Assembly (NCBI GenBank): GCA_021399445.1
Contig: JAJTUQ010000003.1
Coordinates: 1-64,000, forward strand
Source: Xylogone sp. PMI_703
Taxonomy: Eukaryota > Ascomycota > Leotiomycetes
Direction of reading: 5' to 3'
Length of the DNA: 64,000 nt
Below the pieces are notes generated by a model. It had not been told where the DNA came from and did no database searches. It saw nothing but the letters and a program-made list of their open reading frames with translations. The position numbers were made by a program, and so were the translations under genes. The stretch's first letter is position 1. Every line of letters begins with the position of its first letter. Below, one piece after another: positions 21,856-32,278 of the stretch.

Positions 21856-22299
21856 TACGTATAGCCTAAGGATATTGAAAAACATATTAAAATACTGAAT
21901 AAATAATAAAATAAACTCTTTTTGGTTTTGATAAGATTTTAACTAATATTATAACTTTTACCTCAAAAGAAGTAATTTTTAAATATTATTTAATATTTAT
22001 AAAACTTTTTAAGCTTGAAATTAACAATATTATACTAAAGCTAATAAAGAACTGTCTAGAATCAGAGTAGTATTACTATAACGACAATGGAATGTACAGC
22101 AGCTTCCGTCAACCTCGCCACGTAATTAACCCCCCACCTTCGGCTACCAAAAATGACGTCCGCATCCGAACTCCCTGGCGTTTGCATCTAGCATTATTAT
22201 GAACTAGCCTCGACAATAAATAAAGAAGTTACACATACAGCCAGCAAAACTAATTTCCGGTGCCCCTCATACAGAGGTGGGGTTCTCCTCTTTATGTTA
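21856..22299. other. Intergenic between two transposable elements
   Basis: AT-rich to about 22080, then ordinary composition. No gene seen. Confidence 0.5.
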
Positions 22300-22651
22300 C
22301 AGTCAAACCCCGCTAAGACGATGCCTAGTAAGCCGATAACCCTGTTACTACGATATATTTTTCCATACTAATTCAATTTCCCAACCAAGTCCCGATATTC
22401 ACGATATCAGTGCTCAATTGTGCAAATATTGGTTTATCGAATAAGACTATACCTAAAATGGATATAAAATCACCCTAATAGGATATGAATTAGTCAAAAA
22501 TGGATGAGAAAGCGGGGTAAAGGTGTGTGGCATCAGTCAGGGGTTAAATTGTCTCCCAGAAAGGGATAGCGTTTGTTTGATATGCCGATATCCTCGTTAG
22601 GGCGATATTATTCTGGCCGACGAATTACATCGTCTTAATGGGGTTTTACTG
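22300..22651. mobile_element. 352-bp MITE (MITE-2), pogo/Tigger-like
   Basis: Inverted ends CAGTCAAACCCCGCTAAGAC and, inverted at the right, CAGTAAAACCCCATTAAGAC, with about 22 of 25 matching. TA is duplicated at 22298-22299 and 22652-22653. The CAGT terminus is usual for pogo/Fot-type families. There is no coding capacity. Confidence 0.85.
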
Positions 22652-22653
22652 TA

Positions 22654-23025
22654 TACACCTCGTGGCATTATAACTGCGACTCCTTTTGGAACGATAGCGA
22701 AATAAGGTCTTAAATGACGAAAACCTCGGACTGGTGACAGCTTTACAGATTATAAATGGTAAAGTCATAGGCCTGTATCGTTAACAGTTGATTGTATATT
22801 AAGGAAATAAATAACTTGCACAGAGAAGGAGGCTATATATTGTGCAAGTAAATGCTAGTAATACTATAGGTTTTACTAGACGATTAGAGTGCTCTGTGTA
22901 ATCATAGAGTCTCTTATTAGTAACCTAGGCTACCCTAACAGGAATAACACTTGACTTATCTCTATTCTGACCCTATATAGCTTTATAGCTTATATAATGT
23001 TGAGATCTTTTATAATTCATGTGTG
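22654..23025. other. Intergenic, 3' side of cytochrome b5
   Basis: No frame of note. It presumably holds the cytochrome b5 3' untranslated region. Confidence 0.5.
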
Positions 23026-23436
23026 TCAAACATAAATATATAGAGTTATAGCACCAAAAAGTATAATTATAGACAAAGCAAACCGCCCAGATATCATGCC
23101 TAACCTAATCCCTTTGTTATATATTGGTCCCTTAAGTGTACCTATAAGATATGTCTCTAGGATTTTATTTGCCTTCTCTGAATGACCAGCGTCATCATAC
23201 GCCTCTGTAGAATCTGTCCCGGCCACGTCTAGTAAAGTTTGGTCACCGCCTCTTGAGATTTCATAATTCTATTAGCATTTGACGTTGATAATCCGTCATG
23301 CTACTAGTACACAAGAGACTTACGGATGCTTGTCCACAAAAGATGTTACATTGTATACCTGGTTACGGATAACCACATACAAATCTTCCCTGGTTGAATG
23401 GCTCGCGACTTCTTTTAGGGTATACTCTTTTGACAT
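23026..23436 (-). CDS. Tail-anchored cytochrome b5
   Basis: Two exons on the minus strand: 23436-23324 and 23251-23026. The 72-bp intron has GTAAGT, a TGCTAAT-like branch site and ...AAG. The product is 112 residues. Cytochrome b5 passes electrons from its reductase (or P450 reductase) to desaturases, hydroxylases and P450s on the endoplasmic reticulum. The two haem-ligand histidines are present: 'VDKHPGGDQTLLDVAGTDST' contains H37, and 'EAYDDAGHSEKA' contains H61. A hydrophobic C-terminal helix (about 88-108, 'FALSIIILFGAITLYIYV') is the expected tail anchor. The splice falls inside the HPGG codon run. The protein is shorter than many fungal b5 proteins (about 130-150) because the linker before the anchor is short. 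It sits 370 bp from a MITE and appears intact. Confidence 0.88.
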
Positions 23437-23859
23437 GGTGCTGGACACAACAGGCTTGTCTTACGATAAGGAGGCAATAATAGAGTGAACGGACACAATG
23501 AAGGATAAAGACAAGTTCTACTCGTGAAGATACTTCCTTATATCTAAGAACAACCATCCTAATTAAGAGCTCTAACCTCTTTAGTTTTAGCATATATCGG
23601 ATGGCATTTTTAGTATCCGAGAGTAACGTAGGATCTGTAATCCCGGATTCTGCATACTTGTATAACGTAGGCAGACAGATAAAAGAGTATCATTACCCGA
23701 GTCTTCCTAATGACAGATAGTAACTGACACAATTACTATTCTATTTAACAAATCAGTATTTATTGTTTATCTGCCAGATCAGCTTAATGCTTCTAAATTT
23801 CCGCTTCAACGTATAGTTTTTCCTCATCTTTCGAATTCGAACAAAATCCATATGCAATC

Positions 23860-24717
23860 ATGGTTCATTTCTACGACTCCGTTCCAGATAGCCTACAGAA
23901 ATGGGCAATGGAACAGTCGGTATTCTTCATAGCTAGTGCTCCTCTCAATGGCCGCCATGTAAATCTTTCACCTAAAGGTCACCCATCAGCCACTTTCCAT
24001 ATTTTTGACGGCAATCATGCAGCATACATAGATACTGTTGGATCTGGTGTCGAGACTATCTCGCACATCTATGAAAACGGACGCGTAACGATCATGTTTT
24101 GCAGCTTTGAAAAAACCCCTCGTATTATGCGTTTCTTCTGTTGGGGCCGAGTGGTGGAACGGAGAGACCCAACTTTTAACGATGTTCTGAGTCGAATGGG
24201 AAAGACCATAATAACAGGGACAAGAGCTATAATCTTACTTGATATTTGGAAGGTAATTATCTTTTGTGTCCCAAAACAAAACAGAACAGAACAGCAATTT
24301 CTAACATGAAATTGCTCTTAGTCTCAGACATCATGTGGTTATGGCGTTCCACTTTTCAACGGCGAGGCTCATGCCCAACATCTTAAAACAGCAGTGGGCG
24401 AATGTTCCTGCTTTACGGACCGACCGACTTTAGTGAAAGCTGCTGCACAGATTGAAAGTAAAGGCGGTATGGATGACTTCATAGCCAAGTGGAGTGCAAG
24501 AAGCCTTGATGGTCTCTCGGGCCTGCGTGAGGCAAGGAAGATGAAAGGAGAAATTTTGCTAATAGTAGACGCTACCGCTTGGTTGTCTCGCCACCTCAAT
24601 CACCCACTGGCCATTATTTTCGGAGTTGTACTTGGCGTTATCTTCACCGTTTACACACCCATCGTCAATATCCTACCACTGAAAATTAATGTAATTCACA
24701 AGTATACACAAGCATAA
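23860..24717 (+). CDS. PNPOx-like flavin-fold protein with C-terminal membrane helix
   Basis: Two exons: 23860-24252 and 24322-24717, with a 69-bp GTAATT...TTAG intron in phase 0, giving 262 residues. 'FFIASAPLNGRHVNLSPKGH' (about residues 25-44), 'GSGVETISHIYENGRVTIMF' and 'SCGYGVPLF' are typical of the pyridoxamine 5'-phosphate oxidase-like split-barrel family. Its members bind FMN or F420-like cofactors, and the substrate here is unknown. Near the C-terminus a hydrophobic segment ('LAIIFGVVLGVIFTVYTPIV') suggests attachment to a membrane, as in several fungal members. ATG 23860 starts the conserved N-terminus directly. The neighbour upstream is cytochrome b5, divergently placed with about 420 bp between them. 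The alternative acceptor at 24327 would drop two codons. Confidence 0.85.
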
Positions 24718-25575
24718 TTTAATGGTGGTTGCTTCTTAATGGCAAATGTGTAGTTAATCTGAGCTTCTTTAATTTGATATAAATTCAGTTATTAAAATTC
24801 TCCTTAAAGTCTATACAAGCTATCGTGACGATCATGACATGGCATACACATACAAGCCGGTATTCTAAACTTGGGTGTGCAAGTTGTCCCAAACCCTGGA
24901 GTCTCAGCCACACCTTAGTTGGCACATTCATTGCCGCGAGAGTGGAAGAATAGTTCGGAGAAGGACAGCGACAAAGCCGTGATCAAAACAGATGAGTCCG
25001 AAGTATTTTAAGGATCGCCTGGCTGTCTATTATGCTGATAATAGTTCTTCAAGCTTCTGACGGGCGTTGAAGTAGAATTGGGTGCAGGGTAGAATACTCA
25101 ACACTCAGGTATCAGAAGTAACGTCCGTTACTTCTCACTTCGCATGTACACACAGCCATCAGAATCTAACAGAAGAGAAACCTTCGGAAGGCAAAATAGT
25201 CCCCGATATCAGTCCCACTATAGTCAGAGTTTGGGGAGCAACCACCTAGGCTAAAGTGGTAGGAAAGCTTAGGCGGGGGGCCTCTGAGCCGTGGTGGGAC
25301 CTTCTAGGCTGGTTCCGATATTCGAACAGCACGATGTAACATGTTTCAACAAAACTTATGCTGTGAGAGGGCTGCAGGGTCTCGTAGTGAAAAAATTTTC
25401 CCTTCTTTACTTGACAGAAAAACAAATAAATTACATATGATAGTATGGCCTCTGTCGAGATTCCCAAAACAGCCCAATTTTCGCAGAAACACGTGGCAAA
25501 GTGGTAATTCTTACCCATATTGTTCTCCCCTTCTAAATGATATCATGCTACTACGGCCTTGCCTGTATATTTCAT
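24718..25575. other. Intergenic
   Basis: Frames at 25246-25518 (-) and 25341-25628 (+) overlap antisense and resemble nothing, so I treat both as chance. The upstream exons of the SDR pseudogene that follows may have lain here. Confidence 0.4.
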
Positions 25576-25900
25576 GGGTCCGTGACCGTTTGGGAAGATC
25601 AGTTAAATGTGTTTCAGAAGACCATTGAAACACATGGTCCGATAGACATTGTGATTGTCAATGCAGGCATCGATGACGGTGCCGAAGACGCCTTCGCCGA
25701 TCGCTTAGATGCTTAAGGCAAACTAGAGGTACCGACAACTCGTGGTCCTAGATGTCACGTTGCGAGGAGTACTATACACCATAAAGCTTGCTCTTAGCTT
25801 CTTTCGACGGCCGAACGTCGCCGGGTCGCTCGCCGTATCGAATTTGTTTATGAGTAGGATAAAACCCCAATCCGTGCCTTTCCATAGGAGTCCTTCCTGC
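25576..25900 (+). pseudogene. SDR (short-chain dehydrogenase/reductase) pseudogene fragment
   Basis: The frame opens with 'VTVWEDQLNVFQKTIETHG' and 'IDIVIVNAGI', the NAG motif of classical SDRs and the segment before it. A TAA stop (25714) then falls in 'LDA-stop-GKLE'. A one-base insertion near 25745 shifts the frame before 'LDVTLRGVLYTIKLALSFF', the next SDR helix. The Rossmann glycine motif upstream and the catalytic Tyr-Lys downstream cannot be found. It resembles fungal 15-hydroxyprostaglandin-dehydrogenase-like SDRs. It is unrelated to the intact SDR at 34.3 kb beyond the superfamily. Confidence 0.7.
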
Positions 25901-26304
25901 AGGCCTTGGTTACTACGGAAATAAGCTACACTTAGTAATATCTGAGTTTATAATGCAAGGAGTGGGGGATCACCAAGAACTTAATGTCCATGCGAATTTT
26001 AAGTGGTGCTCAGCAGTTCCTTCGCCACACACCCCCACCTACCACCCATTATCAATACTGATGGGTTTGCGTCCGCTACTCTTGCTGTAAAATTTGCTGT
26101 CGTTGAGGCCTTGCCTGTTTCAGAGCGGTTATTAAGCTATAGGCAATATAAGGTTATTCATACGGAGTCCTTAAGCATATCAATCTAGTGTCTGAAAAAG
26201 AGATTCGAAACTGTTGGTGTACTTAAAGATTGATCAAGCTCATCAAAACCAATATCTATTTGAGCTGGCTGTACAGCCATTCGAGTAAGGAACTTGTTTG
26301 GCTT
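25901..26304. other. Intergenic between two pseudogenes
   Basis: A frame at 26003-26188 (+) could hold a trace of the SDR C-terminus, but no motif confirms it. Confidence 0.35.
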
Positions 26305-27953
26305 TTACAAAGGAGTCGTAATGGGTTGGGATCGAGTTAGGGTTGTTGCAGGCTTGTATTCTGAATCCCAGAGCGTCTGATGAAGTTGTTTTGCTGTGTC
26401 GTGCCACGCCTCTGGCCACCATCTCTTGATATATTCGAATTTGTAGGATGAATTCAATACAATGGCAGAAATATATGCAGGAGAATCGATGGTGCAGTTG
26501 TAGTATTTATCCATTTTTGCTCACCCAGAATTGAACATCGGACTTAGTATATCGTTTCCATCGTACTTCTCTTTCTTCTGTTCGAACTCATCCAGCAATA
26601 TATCCAAGGGAGTGTTCGATCCAGGGTAGCGTTATATGATTCAAGCCCTTTGGTGGCATCCCGGAATACCTCGAGAAGTGTTTGATCACTTCTAGTATGG
26701 CCCATTCATCCTGAGCAAGCATATCGCCGTCTACTGCCTCATCAGAGTGATGATCGCAGTAGGCCTCAATCGCCTCCCGGAGTTTTAGAGCCACGTAGAG
26801 AATGATATACCATGAGTTTCATCGTGTACTATTATCCTGGGCCAGAGCGATTTCGACTAAGCTCCCAAACGTTCTGCTCCCTCGGATAAAGATGACGAAA
26901 TTATGCAGTTAGCCAAGAGGCGTTTTACGACGCCATAGCTCAATGTCATCCAAAGTAATGCCATTCATTCTCTACAATATTCTCAGAATTAGTAACAAAG
27001 AGAAATGATTGAACAGTGAGGTTAATAATATGACCTTAACTGCGAAATGTGCGTCTTTAGATCGTACTTAATCTGCCAGTGGCGTGCTAGCTCTCTCTTC
27101 AAGGAATCCATTATCGTATCGTTGTTTTCGGTGTTATCCATCACCACTTAGCCAAGCTTTGAAGCAAACCTCCACTCTTCCAGCATTTCTGCCATCGCCT
27201 GGGCAAAATTCTCCCCCGTATGCTTCCCAATTATATCCTTGAGTGCTAACACACAACGTTGTAGCGTGCCATCTTCAGTGACGAAGCAAGCAACGACTCT
27301 TAGTATTGCAAGCGTGTTTGAAGACGTCCAAAGGTCGCAGAATATGTATATCTTTGAGCGTGCTGAGTGCATCATTTGCTGGACATTGTCTTTGTGTACC
27401 TTGAACTGACGGATGACCCAATCCGTATCTTCTTATGTGAATTTGGAAGCCAGAATTCGATATCCTTATTAAGATGTTATAGAAAAGTTCGAAATTGGGG
27501 CATCAACCAGCAGTAAAGCAAAATGGCAAGCAACAATTACTTGGATTCAGAGGATTTCGAGCATATCAGGATTAATGGAGTGGCTATCGCTCTCGTGCAT
27601 CTTACGGCGCTTTTGGGAGTGCGCTGCTGCACCTTGCATAGCTTCGACAGTTATAGCTTGTTGTTTATTGACTCTTTGGTCCCTGAGAGAGTTTCTTTCT
27701 ATCTCATGGCCTTTTTGAGATGTGAGATGCTTGGTGATAATATCAGTGCCATCACTTAGCGCATAGGATTGGGCACAATATTTGCAGCGCCATTCTAGAG
27801 CTGCGGTGGTTTTGTTAAATATTGTGTCTCCCGATCCTCATCTGGCGTATGATCATATTTCCAAGATGTTCGTAGCTTTGCTTTTGGATTAAAGGCGACA
27901 GCAACCGCTGTTTGAGGTCGGGGGGAAGGTGTTGGAGTTTGCGTGTGGTCCAT
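26305..27953 (-). pseudogene. hAT-family transposase pseudogene
   Basis: On the minus strand from ATG 27953, a Pro/Thr-rich start precedes a frameshifted BED-type zinc finger ('EWRCKYCAQSYALSDGTD' ... 'HLTSQKGH') near 27800-27700. Then comes a hAT catalytic block at 27375-27148 ('FCDLWTSSNTLAILRVVACF' ... 'GKHTGENFAQAM'). Next is 'LREAIEAYCDHH' (26794-26588). A hAT late block at 26514-26305 ('SPAYISAIVLNSSYKFEYI') ends it. Stops and frameshifts separate the blocks. The domain order fits Restless/Tol-like fungal hAT elements, which move by cut and paste with 8-bp duplications. I could not find a convincing pair of terminal repeats. Confidence 0.8.
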
Positions 27954-28641
27954 TCCATCGAGAACAGAAGTCAACTAGCTCTGAAAGCTCAGAACAGGAT
28001 GATCCTGTAGCACCTCCAAACACCTGGAAGAAAATCAGGGCGTTTTTGGGAAATGACAATTTGAATTCTGCTTTGTGATGGATAGAGGTATGTTTACGGC
28101 TTGGTGCCCCAGTTCACCAAGAGAGGACAGCACCGCAAACATGGTTAAAAATTAATGACTCAACAACTACACATCACCTAACTGTCGCCTCAAATTTAAA
28201 TTGAAGCTCTCAAATAATGTAAATCAATTGAATTAATTTAATACAAATAGTGTTGAGTATTTGTTTGCTGGTTAAAACCAGATTACTTTTCGTGGTTTAA
28301 GAGAATATTGCCAGTATATTTAGAATAGCCTCAATCTTATATTGTATGATATGATTACGTGCCAAGCTATATGAAATTAGAAATTTGGAATATCATATCG
28401 AAATCTTCGTGCTATATCATATAGTATACGATATTCACACTATATTCCTGCACTAGGCCCTGCAACGCCCGCCGTGCTCTATTTTATTCGTAAAACGACT
28501 GCAGACGAAGTTGAGTATGGAACCATATTTCGGATCCGGATCCCCACAGCCGATAATTTAATAAAGGATCGGCAAACGAGAGTGGCGCTGTCGATACTTC
28601 GCAATCGTCCGTAGGTGTGCGCTTACTGATAGTTTCGAGAT
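27954..28641. other. Flank of the hAT relic
   Basis: Ordinary to AT-rich sequence, possibly still part of the hAT element. No gene seen. Confidence 0.4.
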
Positions 28642-28823
28642 GGGGATACTTAAATCCACTTGATCATTTTCTTATTTTCACTTCACACAGACCAACCCGC
28701 CGACATCGGCCCCACAAAACCTTTGACTTTCTGGCATAAACTATAAATAACTAAAATATGAACACGTTTTAACGTATTAATGCATGCACACAAATAATAC
28801 TATTAAATGCACAAATCTTACTA

Positions 28824-28925
28824 TAAGCTCTGTATCGCTGTAAGCTCTGTATCGCTGTAAGCTCTGTATCGCTGTAAGCTCTGTATCGCTGTAAGCTCTG
28901 TATCGCTGTAAGCTCTGTATCGCTA
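28824..28925. repeat. Six-copy tandem repeat of a 17-bp unit
   Basis: Six head-to-tail copies of TAAGCTCTGTATCGCTG, identical apart from the last base of the sixth. It runs directly into the palindrome at 28923. Confidence 0.97.
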
Positions 28926-28953
28926 TCAGCATATGCTAAGCATATGCTGATAG
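28923..28953. repeat. 31-bp perfect palindrome
   Basis: CTATCAGCATATGCT, a single central A, then the exact reverse complement. It could form a cruciform or an RNA hairpin with a 15-bp stem. It directly joins the 17-bp array. Confidence 0.97.
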
Positions 28954-29278
28954 CTTACTGGGCCTACAGAGCCTACAGTATGGGCTGTACCGTATCGCCA
29001 ACGCCCTACGGCCGTTGGCTCCTTTTAGCATGCTTACAGGCCTATAGCTCAAAGACTTCGCGCTGTACAATATGGAGTATATCTCACTTAGATAAAATTG
29101 AGCAACCAGTGAATAATAAAGTGAGACGAGTAAACCAGTGTATGAATGATTCTCTTTGTATAGTAATAATTGTGTGTAATCACGAGGTGTAGTTATGCTA
29201 AAATATGCTCCGGTATTCGGCAGGGTGGTCTGTGTGAAGTGAAAATAAGAAAATGATCAAGTGGATTTAAGTATCCCC

Positions 29279-29974
29279 TCCTTGAATTATATGCTTACCT
29301 TTGAATATAATTAAAGGTGGTAGAACCCATCCAGAAGTATTCATAGCTTCTATAGCTGTTATCCAATCTCTGTTCCCTAGCTCGGAATGAGAAGGCTTTC
29401 CCAAACAGTCAGATGATGTGACTACTTTTATAGTAGCCATTCTACTCATAGTAGAGCCTGTTTCATCAAAGTTATAGATGTCCTCCTCTAGAACCCCATA
29501 TTGGCTTTTGAGCTCTAAAAACCTCTCAAACCACTTACGTATAAGCTTTGGGTCCTTACATTTAACTTGCTTATATGCTTTCTTTTGTATATATCCAGTT
29601 TTCAAATCTGAATGGCGTTTCAAGAAGGAATTGAACTAGTTTTTGCCCACAGGAGAAGGAGGGGTAAGTTCATTATGTTCAGCAAGTAATATGTTGGCCA
29701 TGGCCTCTACATCTGAAGGTGTAAGAGGTATGGAGTGTTTTGCCTTAGAGAGTATTTATTGCTCAAATGATTGCTTTTCCAATTGAGTCAATTTGAAGCA
29801 TTTGTTGTGAGTGGTTCCCATTTGAACCTGACCATGGAGGTGATCCTTCAGAGTACCATGAGGCATCTCAAAAACGTGTGCTGCTAATCGTACAGACGTG
29901 ATTTGACCATTTTTAATCGCGTTTATGGTAAGAAGGATCTTTCCTTCTTGCTCCACAGATGGCTTTTTAGGCAT
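29279..29974 (-). pseudogene. Pogo-like transposase, N-terminal half
   Basis: From ATG 29974, a helix-turn-helix segment ('LAAHVFEMPHGTLKDHLHG', residues about 30-50) is followed by a stop at 29756. Continuing in frame are a CENP-B-type region ('LTPPSPVGKN', 'FLKRHSDLKTGYIQ') and the start of the DDE domain at 29623-29280 ('YGVLEEDIYNFDETGSTMS', then 'NRDWITAIEAMNTSGWVLPP', whose first Asp is in FDETG). The frame ends in the MITE at 29278. The C-terminal half is not found on the other side. The 36.7-37.5 kb fragment is a C-terminal half of a related transposase, but not necessarily of this one. Confidence 0.8.
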
Positions 29975-30093
29975 TGAAACGTGTTGTGGTTGTTAAATAA
30001 TTAATTGATTCTATAGGTATTGGTAGAATTTGTGGTTTGGTGGGGAGGTGGGCGATAAGACAGGGTGGGTGGTATTAAGACAGGGATTTACGT
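29279..30093 (-). mobile_element. 5' half of a pogo-type element cut off by MITE-3
   Basis: The right end reads ...GACAGGGATTTACGT followed by TA (30094-30095), so the terminal repeat is ACGTAAATCCCTGTC on the minus strand. A transposase start lies 120 bp inside. The rest of the element is missing beyond MITE-3. It shares the TA with the next element. Confidence 0.7.
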
Positions 30094-30095
30094 TA

Positions 30096-31982
30096 ACGTA
30101 ATTCCCTGTCCAAGTGAACACCCAGTCCAAACGAACACTTTTTCCCAAATCATCAATTTTATTAATCACCTTGAATTCAAATAATTATTATTTAACAAAA
30201 ATATATCCAAATACCAAAAATTCCATGTACACAACAAGAAAGAAAGATTCTTCTTGCTATAGACGCATTCAAAAACAAAAAAATCAAATCAATTTAAGCT
30301 GCAGTACATTGTTTTGATGTGCCCATGACTATATTTTATGGTTGAATAAAAGGACATCCTGAAGTTTTTATAATCTATAATAATGTTTTTAGAATAACTC
30401 AAATTAAGGAAAAATCATTAATACAATGGATAATTTCTATAAGCAAACGAAGAATGTCTTTTAGACCTTCTCATGTAGAAGTAATGGTCAATAATTTGAT
30501 TACTGGACGTGGTGAATAATCTCCTTCTTCATTTATAAGCAAAAACTAAGTTCAAGGATTTTTATAACAATATATTAGGTTAATTACTAAATTTATTCGA
30601 AAATATGCCTATTTATAAATTAAATATGAAGATCCAAAAATTATTCAACAGTAATTTAATCAATTCCTGAAGATTAAGATTTAATATAACATTTTTGATG
30701 ATGATATATATAATTTTGATAAAATTGGATTTATAATAAGTATGATTATTATAGTTAAAATAGTCATATTATCTAAAACTTTTGGAAAACTTCTACATAC
30801 ATAGCCTGGAAATCGTGAATAAATAACAATAATTAAATTAGTTAATGTTTGTGGATAAGCTTTGTTATTTATGCTCATTTTTAAAGACAAATATCATTAA
30901 TAGGCTTTAACTGACTTATTACTTAAAGACTAAAGAATTAAATAAAGTCTTAATGAATAGACTAATAATCGAATTGCCCTTGAATAACTTTTAAAAACTT
31001 TCGAACTTATTATTAAAGACAAAACTAAAGACTAATATTATATATTAATATTAGATGGCTATAAAAGTTATATAATACCTGAATTTAATATGTTTTGTTT
31101 TTAACATAATATTATTTTAATATATATACTTCTTTACTCATCTTATATTTTTTAGCCACTTAACGTAACTTGTTTTTCAGTTCTTAAACATATGTATAGT
31201 ACTCAAATTTAGGTTAAAATAATTAGCAAAATTTAGTATATTAATAAAGAAGATTTCCTGGAAATGTATTTTATTGTATGTTAACAAACTTTTAAATCAA
31301 CAATTATTCAAAACGGATTTTTGGTTACTGAATTAATTCTATATGAGCCAGAGTATGTACTAGGCAAATTATGTGTTTAGGTTAATTATATACTTATTCC
31401 TCCAGGAAGTACCTATAATAATAATTTAAGTACTCGATAAGTTCTAGAAACCTTATATAACACTGTTTAATTGTAATTATAATCTGAGATTATTCAATAG
31501 TTACTCAGGGAACAAAATAGCCCTTCAACTCCTACTAAAACAGCCTTAACTCAGTTAATTAAGGGCTGCGAATTGGCTATACATAGTGCTGTGTTTTTGA
31601 AGAAGGAAATTGAGGAATTGAGAGCTGTTAATATTGCAATACAACAAAAGCTCCGTAGAACCAGGAAGCAAATAGTCCATACAGGCTCATTGATTAGACA
31701 GGAGGCTCAGGCTTTGCTTCAATCAAGTGCTACAGTGCAAAATGTAGGAGATGTTGCTAATCCTTCGGCATCCACTGATCCTTTGCAACAGCCACTACGA
31801 CGGCCACCAAAGTGCTCAGGCTGTGGTGTTGAAGGTCATAAAATCAACAAGTGCCCTCAATTAGCTAATAACTGAATTTATTTAATTATTTGTTGTTGTT
31901 GGTTGAATATTTGTTGTTGAATGTGCACATGGAAAAAAAGTGTTCGTTTGGACCGGGTGTTCGCTTGGACAGGGAATTACGT
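30096..31982 (+). mobile_element. Full-length pogo-type element, 1.9 kb, RIP-damaged
   Basis: Inverted ends of about 50 bp start ACGTAATTCCCTGTCC. TA flanks both sides (30094-30095 and 31983-31984). It carries a plus-strand transposase relic. Its left end abuts the neighbouring element at the shared TA, so it inserted exactly into that element's target duplication, or the reverse. Confidence 0.9.
30360..31875 (+). pseudogene. Pogo-like transposase with C-terminal zinc knuckle, RIP-damaged
   Basis: The plus frame keeps a CENP-B-type DNA-binding region near 30440-30530 ('SHVEVMVNNLITGRGE'), 'YNFDKIGF' (from YNFDETGF), a 'LDGYKSY' block near 31050 and 'PLNVTCFSVLKHMYSTQIQ' near 31150. Many TAA/TAG stops sit at expected Gln/Trp codons. 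From about 31510 the composition becomes normal and a clean frame of over 100 codons follows. It has a Gln/Arg-rich coiled coil and a C-terminal C-X2-C-X3-H-X4-C knuckle (CSGCGVEGHKINKC) just before the stop. The knuckle may aid nucleic-acid binding. The element cannot make a full transposase now. Confidence 0.85.
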
Positions 31983-31984
31983 TA

Positions 31985-32278
31985 AGTGTCAGAGATATTG
32001 CTTACGTAATTGGCGTTGGCCAATCATAGCCGTAGTTAGAAGCTAACGGTCGGTAAAGAGAAGAATTTTACCGGTTTACCCCTATGTACTGTACATCATC
32101 AAGACTAGCAGCGAATAGAGTCTCTGTACCATATAGTTTATATGTGGAGTAGCCTAACCACTGCGCTATAACCTTTGGCAAGGAGTCTTGATTTGTCATA
32201 CGCATCGCCACCAGCTATCCGTCCTACTCTAATATTGCACGACAAGCGCATCTTAGACCTGCACCTCACTATACCAAT
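31985..32278. promoter_or_regulatory. Upstream region of the C2HC/Zn2Cys6 regulator
   Basis: 294 bp between the pogo element and the regulator's start codon. No clear TATA box or operator. The transposon end lies close enough to have supplied or displaced promoter sequence. Confidence 0.3.

Larger units (their letters stand above)
28642..29278. mobile_element. 637-bp MITE (MITE-3) with long inverted ends
   Basis: The ends (28642-28702 and 29218-29278) form an inverted repeat of about 61 bp with only about two mismatches, starting GGGGATACTTAAATCCACTT. Inside are a 17-bp tandem array and a 31-bp palindrome, and no transposase. The flanks show no obvious duplication. If the first and last five bases belong to the target, TA duplications (28647-28648, 29272-29273) are possible. 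It interrupts a pogo transposase on its right side. Confidence 0.75.

Noticed and set aside
28440..28470. Possible hAT terminal repeat (AGGCCCTGCA...) right of the hAT relic
   Set aside because: No matching inverted copy near 26.2-26.3 kb and no 8-bp duplication could be found.
28660..28953. CRISPR-like repeat array
   Set aside because: The 17-bp units are directly adjacent with no spacers, and this is a fungal genome.
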